A DNA stretch of 64,000 nt from Candidatus Gastranaerophilales bacterium (GTDB lineage: Bacteria; Cyanobacteriota; Vampirovibrionia; Gastranaerophilales; Gastranaerophilaceae), in assembly GCA_944323985.1 (NCBI GenBank), contig CALUUP010000005.1, forward strand, positions 1-64,000, in the 5' to 3' direction. The position numbers were made by a program, and so were the translations under genes. The notes under the pieces are model-generated. The model saw nothing but the letters and a program-made list of their open reading frames with translations. It was not told where the DNA came from and ran no database searches. Each line of letters begins with the position of its first letter. Within the stretch, counting starts at the first letter, position 1. Shown in pieces: positions 43,365 to 51,638 of the stretch.

Positions 43365-44093
43365 ATGCCAAGTCCATTAAATACATTTCTAGATATAGCA
43401 AAAGAAAATAATGCAGATGATATAATTATGGAATCTACATTTACTCAAACCACACTTCATAAACTTGAAACGCTTGGTAAAAATTTAGGTGAAAAAGTAG
43501 AAAATTTTATAAAAAAAGAACCTATAAAACCAAACGGTCCAACCCCTACACTAGAAGAATCCGCTTTTATACCAAAACCTAAAAATGAAACTACTTTATA
43601 CAAGGTAACGAACAGAGAAAATGAACTCCCTTTTGTAGAAAAGACTTCTGAATTTTTCAAAAATTTAAATTATAAAATTCATGGTTTTAGCGTTAAAACA
43701 TCTTTAAAAAATAACAACAATGAATATTCTGTTTTAACAGGAGAAAAATTTGGATTTGGAATAGAATCAAAAAATGGCACATATAAACATAGTTTAAGCG
43801 GACATTTTAACGTTGGAAATGAAAAGTTAACACTTGAATATAATTCAGAAACCGCTGCAAATTCTTACAACATATCAATCTATCATCAAAATAAAAATAC
43901 CGGATTATATGCAGGATATTCAAACAAAAAAGGGCTAAATTCAGCTTTCGCAGTAGACGAAAATAGTGCATCAATAAGTTGCAGTTATGATAAAAACTAT
44001 AAAAATTGCAAAATGAATGTCGGAGGTTATGCCACTACAGGAGATAATTATTCTAATCCGTTCTTTGGAGTAAATGGCAGAATTACTTTTTAA
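43365..44093 (+). CDS. Beta-rich protein of unknown function
   Basis: A 242-residue protein. Residues 1-95 are helical/charged then polar Pro-rich (KPNGPTPTLEESAFIPKPKN). Residues 96-242 alternate short amphipathic strands with Gly and Asn turns (KFGFGIESKNGTYKHSLSGH, then GLYAGYSNKKGLNSAFA), and the last residue is Phe after GRITF. That pattern resembles an outer-membrane beta barrel end, but no signal peptide is visible, so I cannot say how it would reach the membrane. SD AAGGAG with a TATAAT at 43331. Function unknown. Confidence 0.62.
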   Translation: MPSPLNTFLDIAKENNADDIIMESTFTQTTLHKLETLGKNLGEKVENFIKKEPIKPNGPTPTLEESAFIPKPKNETTLYKVTNRENELPFVEKTSEFFKNLNYKIHGFSVKTSLKNNNNEYSVLTGEKFGFGIESKNGTYKHSLSGHFNVGNEKLTLEYNSETAANSYNISIYHQNKNTGLYAGYSNKKGLNSAFAVDENSASISCSYDKNYKNCKMNVGGYATTGDNYSNPFFGVNGRITF

Positions 44094-44099
44094 AAATAA

Positions 44100-44125
44100 A
44101 AAGGAATTAAAACTTTAATTCCTTT
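44100..44125. terminator. Terminator downstream of the 43365 gene
   Basis: AAAGGAATTAA and its complement TTAATTCCTTT face each other across a short loop (44100-44125). A and T tracts on both sides allow function on both strands; on the minus strand it could also end any transcript coming through the tandem repeat. Confidence 0.75.
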
Positions 44126-44207
44126 ATAAAACGGAGTTTAACTAATTCTTTTAATTGTCTTATTAACTTAATATAATACCTTCAGAAGATTTTTATATAT
44201 TTACCCC

Positions 44208-44487
44208 TGACTTGGAGTTTGTATTTTTACTTGTAGTCTTAACTTATGTCACCCGACCATTTGTCTACGTGCGGGGGTGGGGTAAACATAAATTCAGGAG
44301 TTTGATTTTGAGGGTGACTTGGAGTTTATATTTTCGCTTGTAGTCTTAACTCATGTCACCCGACCATTTGTCTACGTGCGGGGGTGGGGTAAACATAAAT
44401 TCAGGAGTTTGATTTTGAGGGTGACTTGGAATTTACATTTTCGCTTGTAGTCTTAACTTATGTCACCCGACAATTTGTCTACGTGCG
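44208..44487. repeat. 107-bp tandem repeat, about 2.6 copies
   Basis: Three copies starting at 44208, 44315 and 44422 (each TGACTTGGA) repeat with a period of 107 bp; the third stops after ACGTGCG at 44487. Copies 1 and 2 differ by only a few substitutions. Each contains GTCACCCGACCATTTGTCTA, a G-rich run GCGGGGGTGGGG and, across the unit boundary, the inverted pair GGGTGAC and GTCACCC. It is richer in G+C than the surroundings. No ORF of note runs through it. It fills the 403-bp space between the 43365 gene's end and the flagellar gene's end, which otherwise holds only the terminator. Confidence 0.93.
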
Positions 44488-44496
44488 TAGCACCAA

Positions 44497-45333
44497 CTAT
44501 TGAGTTGCCATTTCCATTGCAGATTGTAGCAAATCTTTGTTTGACTTAATCAAAGCATTAACAAGTTCCATTTGAACCTTAGCCTGTTGATAATCAGACA
44601 TATTCGCTTTGAAATCGGTATTTGCCTGTTCTAATAGCCCAGAACGAATTTCTCCGCGTCCAACGACAGGTTTTCCAGATTCAGGAGTTTCAACAAAAAC
44701 CCCTTCTTTAACTTCATACAACCCATTAGGGTTATGAAAGTTTGCTGTTGCTATTTTATATAAAGGTACAGAACGATTACCTCCATCGGCTTTACCATAG
44801 ATAGTACCGTCATTTTTTATCTCATATTCATCATATTTGCCTAAAAACTTACCATTATTAGGATCAATCCAAAGTTTAATATTTGTAGTAGGCACACTCA
44901 AAGCCCCACCTTTTAGAGCAGTCTCTTCGTATAAATCAGCACTAATAGATTTAGTCCCGGACATTATTTCACCTTTATCATTCAAAATATATCCTTGAAC
45001 AGTCGCACCACTTTTAGCTCTATAAACACCTTCAGAATCAAATGTAAACTCACCTAAGCGAGTATAAGACACATTTCCTTCAGGAGTTCTTAATACAAAA
45101 TAGCCGGTACCTTCAAAAAACAAATTCTCATTAGAAGTTCCTGGAATAGATTTACCCTGTCCAAGATTTTTCACATTATTATCAATAACAGCACCACCAA
45201 GAAATGTTTTGAATGTAACTTTATTTTCTCTATACCCTGGAGTATAAACATTAGTTAAGTTTTCTGCTAATACATCCATCCATTGAACGGTTGCTTTTTG
45301 AGTATTAATTGCCGTTGTGTATAAATCATTCAT
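44497..45333 (-). CDS. Flagellar rod/hook protein (FlgE/F/G family)
   Basis: A 278-residue axial flagellar protein. The N-terminal signature LAENLTNVYTPGYRENKVTF near 23 is the flagellar rod/hook motif, but with NVYTPGYR where NVNTPGYK is usual. EGTGYFVLRTPEGNVSYTRLG near 74 (in parts: EGTGYFVL, GNVSYTRLGEF) and the C-terminal coiled segment MELVNALIKSNKDLLQSAM match FlgF/FlgG. Size fits FlgF or FlgG better than FlgE. Its ATG overlaps the fliK-like gene's end by 8 nt. Confidence 0.78.
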   Translation of the reverse strand: MNDLYTTAINTQKATVQWMDVLAENLTNVYTPGYRENKVTFKTFLGGAVIDNNVKNLGQGKSIPGTSNENLFFEGTGYFVLRTPEGNVSYTRLGEFTFDSEGVYRAKSGATVQGYILNDKGEIMSGTKSISADLYEETALKGGALSVPTTNIKLWIDPNNGKFLGKYDEYEIKNDGTIYGKADGGNRSVPLYKIATANFHNPNGLYEVKEGVFVETPESGKPVVGRGEIRSGLLEQANTDFKANMSDYQQAKVQMELVNALIKSNKDLLQSAMEMATQ

Positions 45334-46465
45334 CTTTGCGGCCCTTCTTTCTATTATCTTTGTCTTCTTGTCTTTGCTTTCTTTGATTTAATTCATCATA
45401 CTGAATATTATTTTCATCAAATCGTTGTTTTAAAAGAGGTAAATTTTCTTTTAAATAAGCTTCTGCAATTTGTGAACTTGGAAGAAAATCTGCAGATATC
45501 TTTCCTTCCTTACTTACTTTTATAATGACAGAAATATTATTGTCAAAATCTATTCTTATAGGCTGATTATCCTTCATAGATTTAGCTAACATATCTGCTA
45601 AAGTTTTAGAAACCTGAACTGACTTTTGAGCTTGTTTAACATTTTCAGGCATATCTACAGAACCATTTTCAACCAACTTAGAAAACAAGTCTACATCAGC
45701 TTCATTCATTATTAAACTATCATATTTTACAACTGTTTCTACTGTCACATTAGATTTTTTATCAACTTTTTTTATACCTTCACTATCAGATACTGTTTTT
45801 ACCTTTGAAGCAAAAGGATTTTTGTTTTCATTAATATTATCATTTTCTTTAACAGAATTTTCATTCAAAATCTTATTTCTATTTGCAATAGCAATATTTT
45901 CACTCATAGTAGAAAGAATAGCTTGTTCTTCCAATAAATCTTTCTCATTTAACAATAACTGCCCGTTTTCATTTGCAGAATTCATAAATTCATTAAAAGG
46001 TTTGCCATCACTATTAAAATTCATATTCATATTCAAATTCATCTGAACATCTTGTTTATCTTGAATATTAAAATCATTATTTATCAAACTGTTATCCTCT
46101 TTCTTGTTAAAGATATCGGAATTCAATTCATCTTCCTTTAAGCTAGTTTCCTTATTTTCATCTTTCTGGTTTAGATTATTAATTTCTTCCACCGTTTCTT
46201 CTAATCCGGAAATAACCTCATCAATAGGCTGTTCTTCCTCCTCTTGAGAAACATTTTCTTCTTTATCTATTTCTTTTTCATCAACCTTATTTTTTTTATC
46301 TTCTTCTACCTTCTTAGACTCTTCATCTCTTTTGTTAACATCTCTTCCAGAATTCAACTCTTCTGCAAAAGAATTACCACTTATATTATCCTTTCTATAA
46401 TTAGAACGAATATTAGAAGAATTATTTACCTTATTCATATCTATAGATTTATTTTCAATATTCAT
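45326..46465 (-). CDS. FliK-like hook-length control protein, divergent
   Basis: A 379-residue protein with a polar, Asn/Glu/Lys-rich N-terminus (about 1-250; for example SQEEEEQPIDEVISGLEETV) and a C-terminal domain resembling FliK: QPIRIDFDNNISVIIKVSKE near 300, then SSQIAEAYLKENLPLLKQRF near 329. The tail is a charged RKQRQEDKDNRKK stretch. FliK measures hook length and switches export specificity. The match is weaker than that of the copy at 49720. It overlaps the FliJ-like gene by 11 nt and the rod/hook gene by 8 nt, one transcriptional unit. Confidence 0.65.
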   Translation of the reverse strand: MNIENKSIDMNKVNNSSNIRSNYRKDNISGNSFAEELNSGRDVNKRDEESKKVEEDKKNKVDEKEIDKEENVSQEEEEQPIDEVISGLEETVEEINNLNQKDENKETSLKEDELNSDIFNKKEDNSLINNDFNIQDKQDVQMNLNMNMNFNSDGKPFNEFMNSANENGQLLLNEKDLLEEQAILSTMSENIAIANRNKILNENSVKENDNINENKNPFASKVKTVSDSEGIKKVDKKSNVTVETVVKYDSLIMNEADVDLFSKLVENGSVDMPENVKQAQKSVQVSKTLADMLAKSMKDNQPIRIDFDNNISVIIKVSKEGKISADFLPSSQIAEAYLKENLPLLKQRFDENNIQYDELNQRKQRQEDKDNRKKGRKDE

Positions 46466-46946
46466 TTTGATTTTCCATTTCTATACTTTTCAACTGTTCT
46501 TCTAACTCTTCAGCTTGTTCTCTTGATTGAATAAAAAACCTTTGAACACCAATTTCAGAAAATTGCTTTAATTCAATCGCCTTTTGTTCTTCTAAATAAG
46601 CTTCCTTTTGTTTTTCCTTATGTTTTTCAACTACTTTCACTGCTTGTTCCAACTTAACTAACTTCTCTTTTTCTTCTTCAAGAACATTAAGTAGCCTCTG
46701 TAGTTCTTGATTAAGAATATCAGCCTTATCCCAGAGATGATGCAAATATTTATCATAATACTCCATCATTCTAAAATCAGCTGTTTTTTTATTCAAAATT
46801 GTCTGTTGGATTTCTGCTTCATTTTGTCTAATTTTTTCCTCTTGTATATATACCTCTTGTTGAGCCTTCTGAACAACCAATAACTGTTCTTCTTTTTTTC
46901 TTATTCTAAAATCTAAAACTTTCTGCAATCTATAAACAAAGGGCAT
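46455..46946 (-). CDS. FliJ-like flagellar export coiled-coil protein, copy B
   Basis: A 163-residue, almost wholly helical coiled-coil protein. The N-terminus MPFVYRLQKVLDFRIRKKEE (20 residues) fits FliJ, which sits in the flagellar export ATPase as the central stalk. The start is placed at ATG 46946 because FliJ begins here; an upstream TTG-type extension to 47000 (18 residues) has no similarity to the family. GAGAG lies 11-15 nt before the start. Second FliJ-like gene in the window (the other is at 49275). Confidence 0.7.
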   Translation of the reverse strand: MPFVYRLQKVLDFRIRKKEEQLLVVQKAQQEVYIQEEKIRQNEAEIQQTILNKKTADFRMMEYYDKYLHHLWDKADILNQELQRLLNVLEEEKEKLVKLEQAVKVVEKHKEKQKEAYLEEQKAIELKQFSEIGVQRFFIQSREQAEELEEQLKSIEMENQNEY

Positions 46947-47129
46947 GATATATATTCTCTCAATGTGTATTTTGACAGATTTCAACCAAATATAACACAT
47001 CTATTTAGATGATTAATTATAAATTTTAAAAAGTCAAAATGAATAAATTATACCTAAGAAGTATTTACTTAAACAAAAACATGAGTTAAAATATGTAAGT
47101 AGATATTAAAAGAAAGTGTGTGTGAGAAG

Positions 47130-47564
47130 ATGATTCAACCTGTTAGTGCCTTATCCCCTAAGGTAACATATAGGGGAAGTAATTATGCCAATGGTAATCC
47201 AATTAATCGAAGAATGGAACGCAGACTAGCCATCCTAAATGCCGGCGGAATTTCTACAGTCGTAGGAGCTTTAACAACAGCAATTGCAAGAAGTTATACC
47301 GCATCTTGGAAAAGTGCTGGACTATTTGGTTTAGGAGCAGGAGCTATTACAATGCTCTTTATATGCCCTAGATTCTTGTATAAATCAGGGGTAAAAGCTT
47401 ACAAAAAAGAAAAAGAGCTTGATGTTTTCACAAAAGAAAAAGAAATTCAAACAAGACTCCTTAAAGATGTACAAGAAGCTATCGATAACAATCCTGAAAA
47501 TTTAAATACAAAACTGGATAATTACTCAAAAACACAACATACGGAGATAAAATTTAATCCATAG
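47130..47564 (+). CDS. Unknown membrane-associated protein between flagellar clusters
   Basis: A 144-residue protein of unknown function. After a polar head containing VTYRG at 12-16, residues about 36-75 are hydrophobic (ILNAGGISTVVGALTTAIA, then SAGLFGLGAGAITMLFICP), two likely helices; the rest is Lys/Glu-rich and helical. An in-frame GTG at 47118 would add 4 residues; neither start has a good ribosome site. It overlaps the end of the convergent gene 47554 by 11 nt. No annotation is suggested by sequence. Confidence 0.55.
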   Translation: MIQPVSALSPKVTYRGSNYANGNPINRRMERRLAILNAGGISTVVGALTTAIARSYTASWKSAGLFGLGAGAITMLFICPRFLYKSGVKAYKKEKELDVFTKEKEIQTRLLKDVQEAIDNNPENLNTKLDNYSKTQHTEIKFNP

Positions 47565-47991
47565 GAGTATTTTTTCCAAGTCCAAAACCTTCTCTTGCAA
47601 CAGTTAACAAACCATATGCAGCTAAACCACAAGCTCCAACTTTAGCAAGAGCACCTTTTGTTGCAAGAGCCAATGAAGCTAAAGAAACAGGGACAATATT
47701 ATCCCCCAAAGAACTTATAAAACCAGAAACAAAACCTTTTACAGATCCATATACAGGTACAATTGAATTGTCTGTTCTAAAACTTGCAACTTTATTTTGA
47801 ATAGCATTATTAACCTGACTTTCTGTATTTAAAGTTCTTGTCCCTGCATGCACTCTTTGCAAATAATTAGCAGTAACCATCTGTGACTGGCGTTTTGAAT
47901 TAGCTTTAGCAAGAGAATAAGCATCATACACAGCTAAACTCATACCGGCAATTCCAGTTGTCTTACATACTATGTTTGCAAAAGTTCCCAT
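47554..47991 (-). CDS. Unknown Ala-rich helical protein
   Basis: A 145-residue protein of unknown function. It is moderately hydrophobic with Ala/Gly-rich segments near 5-25 (IVCKTTGIAGMSLAVYDAYS) and 105-135 (LASLALATKGALAKVGACG, AAYGLL), so membrane association is possible. It is coupled to the preceding HEAT-like gene by a TAATG overlap with AAGGA upstream, so the two probably act together. Confidence 0.55.
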   Translation of the reverse strand: MGTFANIVCKTTGIAGMSLAVYDAYSLAKANSKRQSQMVTANYLQRVHAGTRTLNTESQVNNAIQNKVASFRTDNSIVPVYGSVKGFVSGFISSLGDNIVPVSLASLALATKGALAKVGACGLAAYGLLTVAREGFGLGKNTPMD

Positions 47992-49013
47992 TATTTTTGT
48001 TCCTTAGAATTATCTTCCTTTACAGCAGGATTCGGGATATTTTTTATCTCACTTCCCGCTGACATTTTTAACAAAATATCCGCAGCCTGTAAAACATCTT
48101 CTTTATCAGCACTTGGATTAGTTTGTATTGTTTGTAATAATTTAATCGTATAATCATTTCCACTAGCTAATCCAGAATTAAAGGCACTCAAAGAAGCGAT
48201 TCTTATAACTTTAGACGGATCTTGCATCATTTTATTTAATAACGCATTTAACGCAGCATCATCATAACGACTCTTATCTTCATCCAATCTTGTTAAAATT
48301 TCTTTTGAAGCCATTAGTCTAATTTCGTCATTTGGATTATTCAAATAATTTTCTAATGATTTTATATATTCATCAGTTAAAGCAACAACTCTTTGCTCTT
48401 TAGAATTTTCTTTTTCTGCATTTATTGCGGCATTTCTAGCATCCAAATCACTAATAATATTTTGTGATTTTGTCATATCTTCTTCTTGAGGAGCTTTTAT
48501 CGGATATTCTTTTTGAATATAATCATTTTCTTTAACATTTCCTTCCACAGGTAAACTATTCAATTTATCTGCTAAATTCTTATCCTCAGCAACTCCATCT
48601 TTATTTACTGAAACTCCTTGAGAAGAATTATCTTTTGGTATTGAATTATTTAATTTTTCTAAATCTTTAGCTATTTTATCAATATTTTCATTATTACCAT
48701 TTGCTTGTACATTATAATTATTCAAATAATATTGCGGAGGATAAACCGGTAATTGTTTTTGAGTTTGATTATTCTGAGCTCCATTTTCAGAAGTATTATT
48801 ATAGTTACTATTTTGAGAATTCAAATTTGGAACTTGCAAATAATCAGCATAAGGTACCGCATTAAAAGCTTGAGCTTGAGGATTTGTTGCATATGGATTA
48901 TACATACAAAACCCTTCAGCATTTCTATTTTGTCCAACATTAACTGCTGGATTAGAAATTTGTATCGTAACACCTGAATAATTCGGTTGGGGATTAAACA
49001 TCGGATTTGTCAT
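47991..49013 (-). CDS. Asn/Gln-rich protein with HEAT-like repeats
   Basis: A 340-residue protein. Residues 1-140 are Asn/Gln/Pro-rich and probably disordered (NNTSENGAQNNQTQKQLPVY, 20 residues). Residues 215-325 are helical with repeated DEIRLMASKEILTRL and SKVIRIASLSAFNSGLASGN units, consistent with HEAT or armadillo-type repeats, a protein-binding scaffold. The ATG has a GAAGGT site but 14 nt away. It is divergent from the fliJ-fliK-flgD-flgE operon across a 261-bp region, suggesting a link to the flagellum, but no known flagellar protein looks like this. Confidence 0.6.
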   Translation of the reverse strand: MTNPMFNPQPNYSGVTIQISNPAVNVGQNRNAEGFCMYNPYATNPQAQAFNAVPYADYLQVPNLNSQNSNYNNTSENGAQNNQTQKQLPVYPPQYYLNNYNVQANGNNENIDKIAKDLEKLNNSIPKDNSSQGVSVNKDGVAEDKNLADKLNSLPVEGNVKENDYIQKEYPIKAPQEEDMTKSQNIISDLDARNAAINAEKENSKEQRVVALTDEYIKSLENYLNNPNDEIRLMASKEILTRLDEDKSRYDDAALNALLNKMMQDPSKVIRIASLSAFNSGLASGNDYTIKLLQTIQTNPSADKEDVLQAADILLKMSAGSEIKNIPNPAVKEDNSKEQK

Positions 49014-49095
49014 AATAAAAATCTACCTTCATTACACCATTACTTAATAATATAAAGTTAACAACAAAGAAAAAATTGCTTTTAATCAAAAAAAT

Positions 49096-49114
49096 ATTAC
49101 AAAATATTTACAAA
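49096..49114 (+). promoter_or_regulatory. Paired TTACA repeats, HLR1-like
   Basis: ATTACAAA (49096-49103) and TTTACAAA (49107-49114), TTACA to TTACA 11 bp apart, in the divergent region between the HEAT-like gene and fliJ. Spacing is one base longer than the HLR1 consensus. Confidence 0.42.
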
Positions 49115-49213
49115 ACAAATTAACTCTATAATTTCATTTTTCATATACTCCAATAACAAAATATAAACTTTAATAAATTTTATATAAATCCACTAAATAA
49201 ATGATGGGAGTCA

Positions 49214-49231
49214 TGTAAAAATCGTGTAAAG
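49214..49231 (-). promoter_or_regulatory. Paired TTACA repeats on the minus strand, HLR1-like
   Basis: Reading minus: TTTACACG then TTTACATG with TTACA cores 11 bp apart (plus TGTAA at 49214 and 49225). It lies 45-60 bp before the fliJ start, just upstream of a TATAAG (49232-49237). Confidence 0.38.
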
Positions 49232-49274
49232 TATAAGAGGTACAAATCGTACCATCTTGGTGAGGTAGGTAAAA

Positions 49275-49718
49275 TTGAAGAAATTCAAGTTTCGATTGCA
49301 AGTAATGTTAGACTTGCGTGAAAAAGAACTTGAGCAAAGACAAATGGAAATGGCAAAAATAGTTGCAGCCTTAAATGAGCAACAAGCAAAACTTCAAAAT
49401 ATCTTTCTTGCTCAAGAAAACAATACTAAACAATTAGAGGCTCTTTACACTTCAGAAGAACTCAATATAATGCAAATTGAAAATCACAGAAGTTATTCCA
49501 TAAAATTAGTAACAGATGCTAAAAACCAAGAAAGAATAATTAACAACACAAAATCAATTCTTGCATACAAACAAAAAGAAGTAAAAGAAGCTTATCAAAA
49601 AGTTGAAGTATTAAAAAAATTAAAAGAAAAACAAGAAAAAGAATATTATAAAAATTTTCTAGCTCTTGAAACAAAAGAAATTGATGATATAACATCAGCG
49701 AGGTTCAAAATAAACTAA
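49275..49718 (+). CDS. fliJ: FliJ-like flagellar export protein, copy A
   Basis: A 147-residue helical coiled-coil protein beginning MKKFKFRLQVMLDLREKELE (20 residues), which closely fits FliJ: aromatic-Arg-Leu-Gln start, then a leucine-spaced coil (QEKEYYKNFLALETKEIDD near the end). FliJ couples the FliI ATPase ring to the export gate. The start is a TTG at 49275 with AGGTAGGT upstream; no in-frame ATG matches the family as well. First gene of fliJ-fliK-flgD-flgE, one nucleotide from fliK. Confidence 0.78.
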   Translation: MKKFKFRLQVMLDLREKELEQRQMEMAKIVAALNEQQAKLQNIFLAQENNTKQLEALYTSEELNIMQIENHRSYSIKLVTDAKNQERIINNTKSILAYKQKEVKEAYQKVEVLKKLKEKQEKEYYKNFLALETKEIDDITSARFKIN

Positions 49719-49719
49719 A

Positions 49720-51078
49720 ATGACACAAGCTTTATCAAATACAATTAACAATTCCCAATTTTTATCAGAACCAAAAGTAAATAAAAATTTTTGCTCTGAT
49801 AATATAAATAATTTTGAAACCCTATTTGAAAAAACAAAAAATAACTTATCAGAAAAAAGAACAGAGAATAATATCACAAACAAAAACAATACCGAGCCAA
49901 ATAATAAAACAGATAAAAAAAACAATATTAAAAAAGAAAAGTCTACTAAAGAAAACCCTGAAACAACAGAAGAAAATATAATGTCTGAAAAAGAAAATAC
50001 AACATCAAATTCAGAAAATAATCTTGTTGAAGAAATTCAAAATACAATAGAAGAAATAATCCCCGATGACAACAATGACACAAAAAACGAAAATCTAACA
50101 ACGGAAGAAAATACAGATATGAATATCACAAATACAGAAGAAAACACTACCCTTATTAATAATATTATCAATACCACACAAACAATGATAAATGGTATAA
50201 ACATCAATATTAACGAAACTACTAGCGATACCCAAGAAACAAGTACAGAAATTTCCACAGAAGAAGATAGTGATTTAAATGTAACGTTAAACGGAAAAAG
50301 CTTAAGTAGTTTATTTGAAAACATTGACTCAAAAGGAACTACAGAAGAAACAACTTCAAACAACATAGTAAATTTAAACAAAAAAGAAACAAATACGATA
50401 GAAGAAACTGATTCAAAAAATATCGAAGAAATAATCGATGAAGAAGTTTTAAAAGATTTAAAAATTGAAAATATTGAAACAGAAACATCAAGTGATACAT
50501 CATCCGAGAATCCAGATTTAATGCAAAATCAAAGTGCAGAAGAACAGGGAATAAAAGCAATGTTTCAAACAGAAGGGGATTTTGCAGATATTAAAGTTGA
50601 TACTACATTAAAAACAACACAAAATATTCAAACAAATAAAGCAAATACACCAACTGATATTGGCCCTAGTAAGATAGTAGAACAAATTTCAAAACAACTG
50701 GAAGGATTACATAACAATTCAAAAGTAAATATTGTCTTAAATCCTGAATCATTAGGAAAAGTTTCAGTTCAATTGATTAATACAAAAGAAGGTTTATCTG
50801 CACAATTTACAGTAGCAACACAAGAAGCAAGAAATCTAATAATGAAAGGCCTGGATGGACTTAAAGATACATTAATGGCTCACGGAGTAAGTGTAGATAA
50901 TGTAACTGTAAAAATGAATGAAACTCAAGAAAGTAACTATCAAGCAGACTGGACAGAACAAGAAGGTTCGCGAGGTGGAAATAAAGAACAAAATTCAAAA
51001 CGTGAAGAAGATGCAAACAAACAAAAATTTGCAGAAACAATGTTTACAATAGAAAATCAAGAAAATGGTAAAGTATAG
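49720..51078 (+). CDS. fliK: Flagellar hook-length control protein FliK
   Basis: A 452-residue FliK. The first 300 residues are a long Asn/Thr/Glu-rich, repetitive, probably disordered ruler (for example TTEENTDMNITNTEENTT). The C-terminal Flg_hook domain (about 315-420) carries KVNIVLNPESLGKVSVQLIN near 342 (20 residues) and LDGLKDTLMAHGVSVDNVTV near 383, typical of FliK. The disordered part would be stretched while measuring the hook. It starts 1 nt after fliJ ends, without a clear ribosome site, so translation is probably coupled. Confidence 0.86.
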   Translation: MTQALSNTINNSQFLSEPKVNKNFCSDNINNFETLFEKTKNNLSEKRTENNITNKNNTEPNNKTDKKNNIKKEKSTKENPETTEENIMSEKENTTSNSENNLVEEIQNTIEEIIPDDNNDTKNENLTTEENTDMNITNTEENTTLINNIINTTQTMINGINININETTSDTQETSTEISTEEDSDLNVTLNGKSLSSLFENIDSKGTTEETTSNNIVNLNKKETNTIEETDSKNIEEIIDEEVLKDLKIENIETETSSDTSSENPDLMQNQSAEEQGIKAMFQTEGDFADIKVDTTLKTTQNIQTNKANTPTDIGPSKIVEQISKQLEGLHNNSKVNIVLNPESLGKVSVQLINTKEGLSAQFTVATQEARNLIMKGLDGLKDTLMAHGVSVDNVTVKMNETQESNYQADWTEQEGSRGGNKEQNSKREEDANKQKFAETMFTIENQENGKV

Positions 51079-51092
51079 AATTGGAGAAAATT

Positions 51093-51620
51093 ATGAGTGT
51101 AATATCAAATGAAATCGCAAGTTTACAAAACATGACAGCATATAATAAAACAACTACTGACACCACACAAAAAACAACAGAAAATGACAGTAATATGTTC
51201 TTAACTCTTATGCTAGAACAATTAAAAAGCCAAGATCCAACGCAACCAACCGATAATACAGAATGGCTGTCACAATTAGCACAATATTCATCTTTAGAAC
51301 AAATGACACAAATGAATGAAGGCTTAGAAGGTTGTATGAACTATATTGCAACACTATATAGTGATATGGTAGCAAATGCAGAAGTTACTCAAACACTTTC
51401 AATGATAGGAAAAGAAGTTACTCTATCAATAGAAGATCCTGAAAACAAAGATAAAACAATAGAAATAACCGGAACCGTAACAGAAGCAAGTTTTGAAGAT
51501 GGAACAGGAAAAGTCAAAGTTAACGGAGAATACTACTCAATAGCAAATATCATCTCCATAAGAGAAAAAGGAGAGAGTAGTTCTACAGAAGAAAATACAA
51601 CAACAGCACAAAATAAATAA
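51093..51620 (+). CDS. flgD: Flagellar hook capping protein FlgD
   Basis: A 175-residue FlgD, the cap on which FlgE subunits assemble. The N-terminal capping motif is MFLTLMLEQLKSQDPTQPTD near 33 (20 residues) and SQLAQYSSLEQMTQMNEGLE near 61 (20 residues), both typical. The FlgD Ig-like and tudor-like C-terminal domains seem reduced, since the protein is short: the usual length is 200-230. ATG 51093 follows TTGGAG; a TTG at 51081 would overlap that site. Confidence 0.9.
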   Translation: MSVISNEIASLQNMTAYNKTTTDTTQKTTENDSNMFLTLMLEQLKSQDPTQPTDNTEWLSQLAQYSSLEQMTQMNEGLEGCMNYIATLYSDMVANAEVTQTLSMIGKEVTLSIEDPENKDKTIEITGTVTEASFEDGTGKVKVNGEYYSIANIISIREKGESSSTEENTTTAQNK

Positions 51621-51638
51621 ATATATTGGGAGGAAATA

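Noticed and set aside
44208-44487. Possible CRISPR array
   Set aside because: The whole 107-bp unit repeats with no variable spacer between short repeats, and no cas gene is present.
49239-49253. GGTACAAATCGTACC as a regulator palindrome before fliJ
   Set aside because: Only a 5-bp arm with 5-nt centre; too weak to claim in AT-rich DNA, and it lies close to the ribosome site of fliJ.
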